Below are positions 10,109-19,465 of a stretch of 64,000 nucleotides of DNA, piece after piece. The notes beneath the pieces are model-generated. The model saw only the letters and a program-made list of their open reading frames with translations, did no database searches and was not told the DNA's origin. The DNA comes from Thalassolituus alkanivorans (GTDB lineage: Bacteria; Pseudomonadota; Gammaproteobacteria; Pseudomonadales; Oceanobacteraceae), in assembly GCF_020447205.1 (NCBI RefSeq), contig NZ_JAJAEL010000039.1:203500-267499 (forward strand), in the 5' to 3' direction. The position numbers and the translations under genes are program-made. Numbering within the stretch: position 1 is the stretch's first letter; each line of letters opens with the position of its first letter.

Positions 10109-11427
10109 TGGCTAGGCAAGGACTCCCACAGGGCATGCAAGGCGGACTGACTGAACTCTGGTCACGCATCCGCTTCGTGCTCCTGGCGATTGTAGTATAT
10201 CGGATTGGCACCCATATCCCGGTGCCAGGTATTAATCCGGAAGCATTGGCACGTTTATTCGAGCAGAACCAGGGCACAATCCTGGAAATGTTCAATATGT
10301 TCTCCGGTGGTGCACTGGAGCGCATGAGTATTCTGGCGCTGGGCATCATGCCCTATATCTCTGCTTCCATTATCATGCAATTGCTGACGGCGGTGAGTCC
10401 GCAGCTGGAACAGTTGAAGAAAGAAGGCGAAGCCGGTCGTCGCAAGATTACCCAGTACACCCGTTACGGTACTGTACTGCTTGCAACGATTCAGGCCTTC
10501 GGCGTCTCGGCCGGTCTTGCCGGCCAAGGCGTTACTTTCTCTTCGGGCATTGATTTCTACATCGCAGCCGTACCTTCCTTTGTGGCAGGTGCAGTGTTCA
10601 TGATGTGGCTGGGTGAGCAGGTTACCGAGCGTGGTATCGGTAATGGCATCTCTATCCTGATCTTCGCCGGTATTGTTGCTGGCCTGCCGAGTGCAATTGG
10701 TCAGGCTTTCGAGTCTGCGCGTCAGGGTGACCTGAATATTCTGGTATTGCTGGTTATTGCTGCCCTGGCAGTCGTGGTGATCGGTTTCGTAGTCTTTGTT
10801 GAGCGCGGCCAGCGTCGCATCACCATTAACTACGCAAAACGTCAGCAGGGTCGTCAGATGTTTGCGGCACAGACAAGTCATTTACCGCTGAAACTTAATA
10901 TGGCCGGTGTAATTCCTGCGATCTTTGCTTCAAGCCTGCTGTTGTTCCCAGCGTCTCTGGGAACGTGGTTTGGCCAGGGTGAGGGGATGGAGTGGCTGCA
11001 GGACATCAGTATGGCTCTGGCGCCAAGCCAGCCGCTGTACATCGTACTGTTCGCTGCCGGTATTATTTTCTTCTGCTACTTCTATACGGCGTTGATGTTC
11101 AACCCGAAAGATGTTGCCGAAAACCTGAAGAAGTCTGGTGCTTTCATTCCGGGTATCCGCCCGGGCATTCAGACTGCCAAGTATATTGATGCTGTCTTAG
11201 GACGCCTGACTCTGTTCGGTTCGCTGTACATTGCCGCGGTGTGTCTGATGCCTCAGTTCCTGGTAGTCGCTGCAGATGTACCTTTCTACTTCGGTGGCAC
11301 ATCGTTATTGATCGTGGTTGTGGTCGTAATGGATTTCATGGCTCAGGTTCAATCGCACCTGATGTCACACCAGTACGAATCGCTGATGAAGAAAGCAAAT
11401 CTGAAGAATTTTGGCTCAGCCCGCTGA
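10108..11427 (+). CDS. secY: Protein translocase subunit SecY
   Basis: SecY is the channel-forming subunit of the SecYEG translocon in the inner membrane. The 439 residues (443 in E. coli) show about ten hydrophobic segments, the plug region after TM1 ([15 protein letters not shown]), the [17 protein letters not shown]-like segment, and the cytoplasmic loops [20 protein letters not shown] and [13 protein letters not shown] that contact SecA and the ribosome. Standard position at the end of spc. Confidence 0.99.
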   Translation: MARQGLPQGMQGGLTELWSRIRFVLLAIVVYRIGTHIPVPGINPEALARLFEQNQGTILEMFNMFSGGALERMSILALGIMPYISASIIMQLLTAVSPQLEQLKKEGEAGRRKITQYTRYGTVLLATIQAFGVSAGLAGQGVTFSSGIDFYIAAVPSFVAGAVFMMWLGEQVTERGIGNGISILIFAGIVAGLPSAIGQAFESARQGDLNILVLLVIAALAVVVIGFVVFVERGQRRITINYAKRQQGRQMFAAQTSHLPLKLNMAGVIPAIFASSLLLFPASLGTWFGQGEGMEWLQDISMALAPSQPLYIVLFAAGIIFFCYFYTALMFNPKDVAENLKKSGAFIPGIRPGIQTAKYIDAVLGRLTLFGSLYIAAVCLMPQFLVVAADVPFYFGGTSLLIVVVVVMDFMAQVQSHLMSHQYESLMKKANLKNFGSAR

Positions 11428-11447
11428 GCCAGATTTAGGAGACTGTC

Positions 11448-11561
11448 ATGAAAGTACGTGCGTCTGTTAAAAAAATCTGCCGTGAATGCAAAATTATTCG
11501 CCGTAACGGTAGTGTGCGCGTGATCTGTTCAGATCCAAAGCACAAGCAACGTCAGGGTTAA
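11448..11561 (+). CDS. rpmJ: 50S ribosomal protein L36 (zinc-binding form)
   Basis: A 37-residue protein starting [15 protein letters not shown] and ending PKHKQRQG. The zinc ligands C11, C14, C27 and H32 are all present, so this is the zinc-binding (C+) paralogue. An AGGAG ribosome site lies about 8 bases upstream. Its position between secY and rpsM is standard in Gammaproteobacteria. Confidence 0.98.
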   Translation: MKVRASVKKICRECKIIRRNGSVRVICSDPKHKQRQG

Positions 11562-11598
11562 TCCCCGGACAAGGTCGGGTGTGAATATTACAGATGGC

Positions 11599-11627
11599 TT
11601 GATTTATTTTTGAGCTGACTGTAGTAT
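11599..11627 (+). promoter_or_regulatory. Candidate sigma-70 promoter before rpsM (alpha operon)
   Basis: TTGATT at 11599-11604 and TAGTAT at 11622-11627 are 17 bases apart, giving a reasonable sigma-70 promoter in the 106-base gap between rpmJ and rpsM. It would produce an alpha-operon transcript separate from spc read-through. Pattern match only. Confidence 0.5.
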
Positions 11628-11667
11628 CTCGCGCCCTTTCATCAAGTAAAGTGTAACGGAGTTAGAC

Positions 11668-12024
11668 ATGGCCCGTATTGCCGGTGTCAATATTCCTGAC
11701 AACAAGCATGCAGTGATTTCTCTGACCTATGTCTATGGCATTGGTCGTACTACTGCCCAGCAGATCTGTGCCGCTACTGGCATTGCAGAGACCACCAAAA
11801 TCGGTGATCTGAGCGAAGAGTTGCTGGATGTTGTTCGTAACGAAGTAGCTAAACATACGGTTGAAGGTGATTTGCGCCGTGAAGTGCAAATGAACATCAA
11901 GCGTCTGATGGATATGGCTTGCTATCGTGGTATCCGCCACCGTCGCAGCCTGCCACTTCGTGGTCAGCGTACTAAAACGAATGCTCGTACCCGTAAGGGC
12001 CCGCGCAAACCGATCCGTAAGTAA
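11668..12024 (+). CDS. rpsM: 30S ribosomal protein S13
   Basis: S13 is a head protein that touches the P-site tRNA and forms inter-subunit bridges. The 118 residues begin [20 protein letters not shown] and end with the basic tail [18 protein letters not shown]. First gene of the alpha operon. Confidence 0.99.
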   Translation: MARIAGVNIPDNKHAVISLTYVYGIGRTTAQQICAATGIAETTKIGDLSEELLDVVRNEVAKHTVEGDLRREVQMNIKRLMDMACYRGIRHRRSLPLRGQRTKTNARTRKGPRKPIRK

Positions 12025-12096
12025 TCTTACGGTCGGTCTTTTAGTGTAGCTGCATTCGACTTGTTGCAGTGTTGATATTAAAAGCAGGATTTAAAA

Positions 12097-12486
12097 ATGG
12101 CTAAGCCACAAAGATCAACCAAGAAAAAGGTTAAAAAGACGGTAGTCGATGGCATTGCGCACATCCACGCCTCTTTTAACAACACCATCGTAACCATCAC
12201 CGACCGTCAGGGTAATGCTCTGTCGTGGGCAACCGCCGGTGGTTCAGGTTTCCGTGGTTCTCGTAAGAGCACTCCTTTCGCCGCTCAGGTAGCAGCAGAG
12301 CGTGCTGGTGAAGCAGCAAAAGAGTACGGTCTGAAAAACCTCGACGTGGAAGTTAAAGGTCCAGGTCCTGGTCGTGAATCAGCAGTCCGCGCTCTGAACG
12401 CATGTGGATACAAGATCGCTAACATCACTGATGTTACTCCGATCCCACATAACGGCTGTCGTCCACCTAAGAAGCGTCGCGTATAA
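12097..12486 (+). CDS. rpsK: 30S ribosomal protein S11
   Basis: S11 is a platform protein near the Shine-Dalgarno helix. The 129 residues contain [20 protein letters not shown] and end [14 protein letters not shown], both invariant in the family. Confidence 0.99.
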   Translation: MAKPQRSTKKKVKKTVVDGIAHIHASFNNTIVTITDRQGNALSWATAGGSGFRGSRKSTPFAAQVAAERAGEAAKEYGLKNLDVEVKGPGPGRESAVRALNACGYKIANITDVTPIPHNGCRPPKKRRV

Positions 12487-12498
12487 GGAGGCAGAAAT

Positions 12499-13119
12499 AT
12501 GGCACGTTATATTGGTCCTAAGTGTAAGCTGTCTCGTCGTGAAGGAACTGACCTGTTCCTGAAGAGCGGCGTTCGTGCATTAGACACTAAATGCAAAATG
12601 GAAACCAAGCCTGGCGTACACGGTGCTGGTCGCGGTCGTCTGTCTGACTACGGTCTGCAGCTGCGCGAAAAGCAAAAAGTACGTCGCTTGTACGGTATCC
12701 TGGAAAAGCAATTCCGCAGCTACTACAAAGAAGCAGCGCGTCGTAAAGGCGCAACCGGTGAAAACCTGCTGCAACTGCTGGAATCTCGTCTGGATAACGT
12801 TGTATACCGCATGGGCTTCGGCTCTACCCGCGCTGAATCACGTCAGCTGGTCACTCACAAAGCAGTAGCTGTGAATGGTCAGACTGTGAACGTTCCTTCG
12901 TTCAACGTTAAGAGCGGCGATGTGGTTACGATTCGTGAGAAAGCGAAAAATCAGGATCGTATCAAAACTGCTCTTGAGCTGGCAGCACAGCGCACTGATT
13001 GTGCGTGGATTGATGTCAATGCAGGTAAGATGGAAGGGACTTTCAAAGCAGTTCCTGAGCGCGCTGATCTCCCAGCAGAGATCAACGAAAACCTGATCGT
13101 GGAACTTTACTCTAAGTAA
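12499..13119 (+). CDS. rpsD: 30S ribosomal protein S4
   Basis: S4 nucleates 16S 5'-domain assembly and, in E. coli, represses the alpha operon by binding a pseudoknot near rpsM. The 206 residues are the E. coli length. The S4 RNA-binding domain is visible around [20 protein letters not shown]. It lies 12 bases after rpsK. Confidence 0.99.
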   Translation: MARYIGPKCKLSRREGTDLFLKSGVRALDTKCKMETKPGVHGAGRGRLSDYGLQLREKQKVRRLYGILEKQFRSYYKEAARRKGATGENLLQLLESRLDNVVYRMGFGSTRAESRQLVTHKAVAVNGQTVNVPSFNVKSGDVVTIREKAKNQDRIKTALELAAQRTDCAWIDVNAGKMEGTFKAVPERADLPAEINENLIVELYSK

Positions 13120-13141
13120 TAGAGGAACTTAAGGGGCAGCT

Positions 13142-14143
13142 ATGCAGCGTGCAGTTAATGAATTTTTGACACCTCGTCACATCCAGGTGGATGAGGTAAA
13201 CAATACCCACGCTAAAGTGACTCTGGAGCCGCTTGAGCGCGGTTTCGGCCACACTTTAGGCAACGCATTGCGTCGTATCCTGCTTTCCTCTATGCCGGGT
13301 GCTGCAATCGTTGAATGCGAAATCGATGGCGTTCTGCATGAGTACAGCGCGATCGAAGGTGTACAGGAAGACGTAATTGAAATCCTGCTGAACCTGAAAG
13401 GTGTTGCGGTCAAATTACATGAACGTGACGAAGCGATTCTGAGCCTGGCGAAAGTTGGCCCGGCAACAGTAACAGCTGCCGATATTCAACTGGATCATGG
13501 TGTTGAGGTTGCTAACCCAGCTCACGTTATCGCCCATCTGGGTGAAGGCGCTGAACTGAAAATGACCCTGAAAGTTGCTTCCGGTCGTGGCTACGAGACT
13601 GTTGAGTCCCGTAACCAGAACGATGAAGAAACCAAGGCCATTGGCAAACTGCAGCTTGATGCTACCTACAGCCCGGTTAAGCGTGTTTCTTACAGCGTTG
13701 AAAGCGCTCGTGTGGAACAGCGTACCGATCTGGACAAACTGGTTATCGATCTCGAAACCAATGGTACCATCGATCCGGAAGAAGCGATCCGTCGTTCCGC
13801 GACCATCTTGCAGCAACAGCTGGCTATCTTCGTAAATCTGGAGAACGACGAAGTCGTTGAACAGATCCGCGAAGAAGAAGAGATCGATCCGATTCTCCTG
13901 CGTCCTGTGGACGACCTGGAGCTGACTGTTCGTTCTGCCAACTGTCTGAAAGCAGAAAACATTTACTACATCGGTGATCTGATCCAGCGTACAGAAGTAG
14001 AGCTGTTGAAGACTCCTAATTTAGGTAAGAAGTCTCTGACTGAAATCAAAGACGTTCTGGCCTCACGCGGACTGTCGTTGGGAATGCATCTGGAGAACTG
14101 GCCACCTGCCAGCCTCCGTAACGACGACAAAGTATTAGCCTGA
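13142..14143 (+). CDS. rpoA: RNA polymerase subunit alpha
   Basis: The alpha subunit nucleates polymerase assembly (N-terminal domain) and contacts UP elements and activators (C-terminal domain). The 333 residues have the dimerisation motif [20 protein letters not shown] near residue 40 and the C-terminal helix-hairpin-helix domain from about residue 255 ([33 protein letters not shown]). It is cotranscribed with S4 and L17. Confidence 0.99.
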   Translation: MQRAVNEFLTPRHIQVDEVNNTHAKVTLEPLERGFGHTLGNALRRILLSSMPGAAIVECEIDGVLHEYSAIEGVQEDVIEILLNLKGVAVKLHERDEAILSLAKVGPATVTAADIQLDHGVEVANPAHVIAHLGEGAELKMTLKVASGRGYETVESRNQNDEETKAIGKLQLDATYSPVKRVSYSVESARVEQRTDLDKLVIDLETNGTIDPEEAIRRSATILQQQLAIFVNLENDEVVEQIREEEEIDPILLRPVDDLELTVRSANCLKAENIYYIGDLIQRTEVELLKTPNLGKKSLTEIKDVLASRGLSLGMHLENWPPASLRNDDKVLA

Positions 14144-14175
14144 GCAGAGCGTTCAGTTAGTTAAGGAATAAAACC

Positions 14176-14586
14176 ATGCGTCATCGTAAAAGTGGTCGTC
14201 ACTTCAATCGTACCAGCGCACACCGTCAAGCCATGTTTAAAAACATGGCGGTGAGCCTGTTCGAGCATGAAATTATCAAGACTACCCTGCCAAAGGCGAA
14301 AGAGCTGCGTCGCGTAGCTGAGCCACTGATTACTCTTGCAAAAGAAGATTCAGTTGCTAACCGTCGTCTGGCCTTTGCTCGTACCCGTAGCAAAGAAGCA
14401 GTAGGTAAGTTGTTCAGCGATTTGGGTCCTCGTTATCAAACCCGCCCAGGTGGTTACATTCGTATTCTGAAATGTGGCTTCCGTGCTGGTGATAACGCTC
14501 CAATGGCATATGTTGAACTGGTAGACCGTCCGGTTGCAGTAGCAGAAGCGGATGTTGTTGAAGTTCAGGATGAAGCCGCTGAGTAA
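14176..14586 (+). CDS. rplQ: 50S ribosomal protein L17
   Basis: L17 lies at the tunnel exit region. The 136 residues begin [20 protein letters not shown], the family N-terminus, and carry a slightly longer acidic tail ([10 protein letters not shown]) than the 127-residue E. coli protein. Last gene of the alpha operon. Confidence 0.99.
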   Translation: MRHRKSGRHFNRTSAHRQAMFKNMAVSLFEHEIIKTTLPKAKELRRVAEPLITLAKEDSVANRRLAFARTRSKEAVGKLFSDLGPRYQTRPGGYIRILKCGFRAGDNAPMAYVELVDRPVAVAEADVVEVQDEAAE

Positions 14587-14601
14587 TTTCGGCAGTTAAA
14601 T

Positions 14602-14637
14602 AAAAAGGCCCGCCGTCGTAAGACTGCGGGCCTTTTT
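14602..14637. terminator. Bidirectional terminator between rplQ and the esterase gene
   Basis: AAAAAGGCCCGC at 14602-14613 pairs with GCGGGCCTTTTT at 14626-14637. The A run on the left and T run on the right make it function on both strands, fitting the convergent genes on either side. Confidence 0.9.
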
Positions 14638-14645
14638 ATTGGCCG

Positions 14646-15563
14646 TTATTCGCGCTTTTGCTGCTGTCTGGTAAAGGCCGCAATTTCATTCAGTGCCTGG
14701 CGCGCTTCAGGCATATAACCGGCGTGCAGCTGAAATACGTGCCACATCTGAGGATATTCACTCAGGGTTACCTCAGCGCCTGCATGGCGCATACGCTGAG
14801 CGAGGCGCACGCTGTCATCGTACAGAATTTCTTCGCTGCCAACCTGAATCAGGGTAGGTGGAAAATCGCTGAAGTCGGCATGCAGTGGCGATATATGCGG
14901 ATTGTCCAGATCCTGCTGCCCGGCATACTGCTCCGCCGCAAAGAGAATCCAGTCTGTCTGCAGTAATACCTCCCGTTCTTTCCTTTCACTGATGGAAGCT
15001 CCGCTGCAGCTCAGATCACACCAGGGCGAGAATAAAACCAGAGCCTGTGGGCGTGGCAGCTGCTGTTCCAGAGCAGCCGCAGTCAGGGCCAGACTCAGAC
15101 CGCCGCCGGCAGAATCTCCGGCAATTATCACCGGCCCCTGAGCACTGAGGGTACGGTAGGCACTGAGTGCGTCCTCAAGGGCGGCTGGTGCCGGATGTTC
15201 AGGAGCAAGGCGGTAATCAATAAGCCAGGTATCAATACTGCACTGGCGGGCGATACGGGCGACCATTTCACCATGACTGGTCGGAGAACCGACGACATAG
15301 CCTCCGCCATGCAGATACAGCATCACGCTCGCACCGGTATTTTGTGCGCTGCCGGCGTCATGTACGGTCGCCGGTGTCAGACGCCAGGCGGGAACGCCGC
15401 CACAGGGAGTAATCTGTTTGCGTACGCCAAAAGGCATGGGCATTAGTTGTTGCAGGGCATTTAAACGCTGGCGCTGGCGTTTAAGGCCGAATTCGGGTGT
15501 GAATGTCGGTTGCACCAAAGCACGCAGAAGAGTGCGTGTCAGACGGGCGGTCAGACTGGCCAT
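14646..15563 (-). CDS. Alpha/beta hydrolase, family IV (hormone-sensitive lipase-like) esterase
   Basis: A predicted carboxylesterase of 305 residues. The HGGG oxyanion motif is at about 85-88 and the nucleophile elbow GDSAGG at 149-154 (Ser151), the two hallmarks of the HSL/bacterial family IV. The acid is in GSEEILYDD (242-250), and the catalytic His is probably H275 in MWHVFQLH. There is no signal peptide, so it is likely cytoplasmic and acts on short- or medium-chain esters; the substrate is unknown. It stands alone, convergent with the alpha operon and behind the terminator of the TRAP operon. Confidence 0.9.
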   Translation of the reverse strand: MASLTARLTRTLLRALVQPTFTPEFGLKRQRQRLNALQQLMPMPFGVRKQITPCGGVPAWRLTPATVHDAGSAQNTGASVMLYLHGGGYVVGSPTSHGEMVARIARQCSIDTWLIDYRLAPEHPAPAALEDALSAYRTLSAQGPVIIAGDSAGGGLSLALTAAALEQQLPRPQALVLFSPWCDLSCSGASISERKEREVLLQTDWILFAAEQYAGQQDLDNPHISPLHADFSDFPPTLIQVGSEEILYDDSVRLAQRMRHAGAEVTLSEYPQMWHVFQLHAGYMPEARQALNEIAAFTRQQQKRE

Positions 15564-15603
15564 AAGCCTTCCTGTGATTTTTTATTGATTTTACTGATGG
15601 GGA

Positions 15604-15632
15604 TAAAAAAAAGCGGGTCAAGATTAACCCGC
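15604..15632 (-). terminator. Rho-independent terminator of the TRAP operon
   Basis: On the minus strand GCGGGTT-aatcttg-ACCCGC (15632 to 15613) is followed by eight T. It lies about 135 bases beyond the dctM stop, upstream of the esterase gene, so it isolates the esterase from TRAP transcription. A second inverted repeat, CAGACGCTC/GAGCGTCTG at 15734-15755, lies closer to dctM but has no T run. Confidence 0.75.
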
Positions 15633-15765
15633 AAACAACGTCTTAGGAAGGATACTCATCCATGAGCACGATCATGAGTTACTACCATAACCCGGGGCCA
15701 TGTCAGATTGGGCAAGCAGCTGTAAAGAAGGATCAGACGCTCCGCAGAGCGTCTGTGATCGTGTT

Positions 15766-17043
15766 TTACAGCAGCGCGAGGCTCAGGCCAGGCCAATAGG
15801 TAATAATCAGCACACAGGCGAGCAGAATAAAGAAGAACGGGATGGTGGCGCGGTACAGGGTCATAACCGGCTTATTAAAGCGGAAGCTGGCAATAAACAG
15901 GTTCATCCCAACCGGCGGCGTAAAGTAGCCCAGCTGCATATTCGCGAGGAACAGAATGCCCAGATGAATCGGATGAATGCCGTACTCAATGGCAATCGGC
16001 AGAATGATCGGAATCATAATGACGATGGCTGAGAAAATATCGAGCATCATGCCCAGAATCAGCAGGAAGATCGTCAGCAGCAGCAAAAAGGTGAACGAAT
16101 CACTGACGTGTTGCTGGATAAAAGCAAAGATCTGCTCCGGAATGCCGGCGTCAATCATGTAATTGGTTGAAGCCATGGAGACCGCCAGAATCAGCAGAAT
16201 CGCGCCCACCAGTTTCATCGAGTCGCGCATCACCAGCGGCAGCCGGGTCAGGCTGATTTCACGGCGGATAACCACACTGACGATCAGTACATAAAAGGCA
16301 GTCAGCGCAGCCGCCTCTGATACCGCGAAAAAGCCGCTGTAAATACCGCCCAATACTACAAAAGGCAGCGGAATTTCCCATGCGCTGTCTTTAATCGCCG
16401 CACAGGCTTCTGCTTTATCAAAAGGATGATGATCGCGCTCAATGCCACGTGACTGCCAGGCGCTGTAGAGCGACAGGGCAAACAACATCAGCAGGCCTGG
16501 CAGCAGACCGGCGAGGAACAGGTCATCGATGCTGACCGGGGTGTCCAGCGCCATTTGCTGAGCAACCACACCGTACAGAATCAGTGGCAGTGATGGTGCG
16601 AATAACAGACCCAGACTACCGGAAGTGGTAACCAGACCGAGATTAAACGACTCTTTGTAGCCTGCTTTCTGCAGCGCCGGTACCAGCAGGGCGCCAAGAG
16701 CGACGATGGTCACCCCGGAGGCGCCGGTAAAGGCGGTAAACAGTGCACAGGCTGCCAGAGCCACAATCGCCAGACCGCCGGGCATCCAGCCAAGGAAGGC
16801 ATCGGTAATGCGTACCAGGCGTTGTGGAGCCTTGCTTTCGCCCAATAAATAACCTGCGAAGGTAAACAGCGGAATTGCAATCAGCACCGGCATTTCAGCA
16901 ATCTGATAGATGCTGATGGCCATGGTCTGCAGATCAACATCCGTTTGCCAGAAGCCCCACATCGCGCTGGCCGCGATCACGGTAAAGAGTGGCGCACCGG
17001 CCAATGCCAGAAATAACAGTAACAACGGAACCAGAATGCTCAT
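15766..17043 (-). CDS. dctM: TRAP transporter large permease (DctM family)
   Basis: The large membrane subunit of a tripartite ATP-independent periplasmic transporter, coupling substrate uptake to an ion gradient. The 425 residues are almost entirely hydrophobic, in about 12 segments, with the family motifs FTGASGVTIVALGALLVPAL near residue 110 and GLLFAPSLPLILYGVVAQQM. The gene overlaps the dctQ-type gene by four bases (ATGA) and is the last of four genes in the operon. The substrate is not evident; see the solute-binding protein. Confidence 0.92.
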   Translation of the reverse strand: MSILVPLLLLFLALAGAPLFTVIAASAMWGFWQTDVDLQTMAISIYQIAEMPVLIAIPLFTFAGYLLGESKAPQRLVRITDAFLGWMPGGLAIVALAACALFTAFTGASGVTIVALGALLVPALQKAGYKESFNLGLVTTSGSLGLLFAPSLPLILYGVVAQQMALDTPVSIDDLFLAGLLPGLLMLFALSLYSAWQSRGIERDHHPFDKAEACAAIKDSAWEIPLPFVVLGGIYSGFFAVSEAAALTAFYVLIVSVVIRREISLTRLPLVMRDSMKLVGAILLILAVSMASTNYMIDAGIPEQIFAFIQQHVSDSFTFLLLLTIFLLILGMMLDIFSAIVIMIPIILPIAIEYGIHPIHLGILFLANMQLGYFTPPVGMNLFIASFRFNKPVMTLYRATIPFFFILLACVLIITYWPGLSLALL

Positions 17044-17525
17044 GCTTCAGCCTCCCGGGTCTGCCCGAGCAGTTCCTGCATGGCCTGCAGGCTGAAACGT
17101 AATCCCATCAGCGCGAAGCTTAACGGAATCACCAGTTGCAGAGGCCAGGCTGGCACACGTCCGAATGCGATATCGCCAAACTCGAAAGCAAAGCGCACAA
17201 AGGCCTGAGCATTCCAGGCTACAACCAGACAGATAAAGGCCGCAAAGGCCGAGGTCAGTACCGCCAGCCAGCATTTGGTTTGCGGACCAGCGAGGCGGTT
17301 GATCAGATCAATGGCGATATGTTCGCGTGAGCGGGTGGCAAGCAGGGCGCCAAGCAGGCCAAGCCAAAGTACCATAACCCGCAGCAATGGCTGCACCCAG
17401 ACCACCCCGCCACCAAACAGTGTGCGGGCGAGAATATCGACGCCGGCGAGAACAATCATCGCCAGCAGTAACAGCACCAGTACAGCATCTTCGATGCGGT
17501 GCAGGGTAGACAGCCATTTCTTCAT
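17040..17525 (-). CDS. dctQ: TRAP transporter small permease (DctQ family)
   Basis: The 161-residue protein has four hydrophobic segments (for example AVLVLLLLAMIVLAGVDILA near the N-terminus) and the DctQ pattern RTLFGGGVVWVQPLLRVMVL followed by REHIAIDLI. It pairs with the large permease to form the membrane domain. It overlaps both neighbours by one to four bases, showing tight translational coupling. Confidence 0.9.
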   Translation of the reverse strand: MKKWLSTLHRIEDAVLVLLLLAMIVLAGVDILARTLFGGGVVWVQPLLRVMVLWLGLLGALLATRSREHIAIDLINRLAGPQTKCWLAVLTSAFAAFICLVVAWNAQAFVRFAFEFGDIAFGRVPAWPLQLVIPLSFALMGLRFSLQAMQELLGQTREAEA

Positions 17526-18526
17526 TACTGCGCAGCCGCCTGACGGTTGTTGTTCAGGCTCTGCTTCAGCTTGTTGTACAGCTCAACCGGGTAAACCGAT
17601 TTCTCGCGCAGGGTGTTAATGCTGTCCTGCGCCATCTTGCGCCAGGCCAGCTTATCTTCTTCGGTCAGCTCGACAAACTGCATGCCATTCTGTGCCAGTG
17701 CCGCACGTGCACCCTGCTCGTCTTTTTCGTTCTGTACATCCATCGCGCGGAAGGTTGCTGCCATAATGCGTTTCACAACGGCCTGATCAGCAGCGTCGAT
17801 TTTGCTGAAGGCGCGTTCGTCAACGACCAGCATGCCGAAGATAAAGGCCAGTGGAAAATCGGTGGCATAGCTCAGTTTGGTGTGCCATTGCAGGGCAATC
17901 GCCGAGGTGGCATTGACAGCAACGGTATCAATCAGGCCAGTCTGCAGGCTGGTATAAACATCGGATACCGGCAGGGAGATCGGCTCTACCTGACCATTCT
18001 CGAAGGTGGTCTGGCTGATGATGTCGCCTTCCGGCACCCAGACTTTCTGGCTGCGAACATCCACCGATGATTTCAGTGGCTTGTTGGACATCAGATAAGC
18101 AAAACCGCCTTCTGACAGGCCCAGCAGGATGTAGCCTTTTTCCTGCAGCGCTGCAGCGATGTACTGGTCGTACTCGGCGCGTACAGCACGCACTTCATCG
18201 AGATTGCGGAACGTAAATGGCAGGCTGTACAACTGCGTCACGTTGGTAATGTGTGACATTGCACCGGTAGAAACGGCACCACCCTGCAGCTGACGGATCT
18301 GCATTTTACGCAGCACGCTTTTATCGCTGCCCTGTACGCCACCGGGGAAATATTTGATTTTTACCCGGCTGTCGGTTTCCTGCTTGATGTCATCAGCAGC
18401 CTGACGCATCAGCTTCATCCAGTTGGTGCCATCAGGAACCAGAGTGGCAATTTTCAGGGTGGTGGCAGCCTGAGCCAGAGGACTCAGCAGACTCAGGGTC
18501 AGCGCCAGGGCGGTGATCAGTTTCAT
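17525..18526 (-). CDS. dctP: TRAP transporter solute-binding protein (DctP family, lacks the usual Arg)
   Basis: A periplasmic binding protein of 333 residues with a Sec signal peptide (cleavage likely after LAQA, residue 20). DctP features are the start TLKIATLVPDGTNW, the PGGVQGSDKSVLRKMQ segment and LPVSDVYTSLQTGLIDTVAVN. In most DctP proteins the motif K-[IL]-R-[VT] carries the arginine that binds the ligand carboxylate; here the matching residues are K161-V-W163-V, so a Trp replaces that Arg. Together with the TatT neighbour this suggests a non-standard, perhaps hydrophobic, ligand. Its start lies 6 bases after the TatT gene. Confidence 0.9.
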   Translation of the reverse strand: MKLITALALTLSLLSPLAQAATTLKIATLVPDGTNWMKLMRQAADDIKQETDSRVKIKYFPGGVQGSDKSVLRKMQIRQLQGGAVSTGAMSHITNVTQLYSLPFTFRNLDEVRAVRAEYDQYIAAALQEKGYILLGLSEGGFAYLMSNKPLKSSVDVRSQKVWVPEGDIISQTTFENGQVEPISLPVSDVYTSLQTGLIDTVAVNATSAIALQWHTKLSYATDFPLAFIFGMLVVDERAFSKIDAADQAVVKRIMAATFRAMDVQNEKDEQGARAALAQNGMQFVELTEEDKLAWRKMAQDSINTLREKSVYPVELYNKLKQSLNNNRQAAAQ

Positions 18527-18532
18527 AGGATC

Positions 18533-19366
18533 TCACTCAAAGTATTCAGAGGATTCGGCTAACAGAACGGCTGCCTGGCGCTGGGCCAGACGGTTAATCA
18601 GGGTGAGCCCCTCGCTGTGCGGGTCGGCATCCAGAGCTTCCTGTAATAAGCGGTCGTGCAATTCCTGTTCAAACATCAGGCGGGCGTATTGCTTGGCGTA
18701 CAGCACCTTGGCCATCAGGTTTTCGCCCCGGGTCATGTCGATGGCGCGTTCAAAATATTCCCGTCCCAGTTCCGGTTTACCGCCCAGTGACGGAGGGAGC
18801 TGGGTTTCCAGTACACCGAGGTAAACCTGCACGGTCGCGTGATCGTAGGCGGGGTCCTGGGTTGCGACCCACTGCATCAGAATTTTGACCTTGCCGAGCT
18901 GGGCGATGGCATTCCAGTCGTCGCTGTTGGCCTGAATCCAGCCGGCCCAGGCGGCAGCCATGGCGTAGAACACGGCGATATCGTCGGCGTCGTAGTCTTC
19001 TTCCAGACCGGCCAGAAGATCGTTCTGTGGGCCGTCGATTAAGGTGCAGGCATCTTCATCGTATTCGCACAGGGCGCGGCGGGCGTAGCCGATGGCCTTG
19101 TCGGCCATGCGTTTGGCCTGATCCGGGTCCTGAGCAAAGACGCCGGCATAAGCGCCGTACAGACGGGAGCCGGCGAGCAGGAAGTCTTCGTTTTCGGGGT
19201 AAGTAAGAATCAGGGCATCAAGTAACAACAGATAGGCCGGAGCACCGGCGGCGACGATGGCCGGGTCATCCTGGTTCATCATTGAACGGGAGAGGTTGCC
19301 GGGCAGGTTACTCACCGAGCAGGCGCTGAGTAACCCGAATAACATAAGACAGACTAGTGTTTTCAT
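18533..19366 (-). CDS. TatT-type TRAP-associated TPR lipoprotein
   Basis: A 277-residue lipoprotein with lipobox LSAC (Cys16). Its body matches the TRAP transporter TatT component family as I recall it: a helical TPR-like fold with DPAIVAAGAPAYLLLLDALI, NEDFLLAGSRLYGAYAGVFA and QVYLGVLETQLPPSLGGKPE. TatT was described in Treponema pallidum (Tp0956) as a trimeric partner of the solute-binding protein, defining the so-called TPAT transporters. It is the first gene of the operon, 6 bases from dctP. Family call fairly sure; ligand unknown. Confidence 0.82.
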   Translation of the reverse strand: MKTLVCLMLFGLLSACSVSNLPGNLSRSMMNQDDPAIVAAGAPAYLLLLDALILTYPENEDFLLAGSRLYGAYAGVFAQDPDQAKRMADKAIGYARRALCEYDEDACTLIDGPQNDLLAGLEEDYDADDIAVFYAMAAAWAGWIQANSDDWNAIAQLGKVKILMQWVATQDPAYDHATVQVYLGVLETQLPPSLGGKPELGREYFERAIDMTRGENLMAKVLYAKQYARLMFEQELHDRLLQEALDADPHSEGLTLINRLAQRQAAVLLAESSEYFE

Positions 19367-19465
19367 ACCGCTTTCAGAACCAGAGCGCTGCTTTCAGGAG
19401 CGCGGATTGTACACTGGTTATCCTTGCGGTTTCATTACCTGCTCAGGCCATAAACCCCGGGTGTG

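Noticed and set aside
15662-15787. Small plus-strand ORF starting MSTIMSYYHN behind AGGAAGG
   Set aside because: It has a good ribosome site but runs into the antisense end of dctM, covers an inverted repeat and resembles no known family. Not enough support for a gene.
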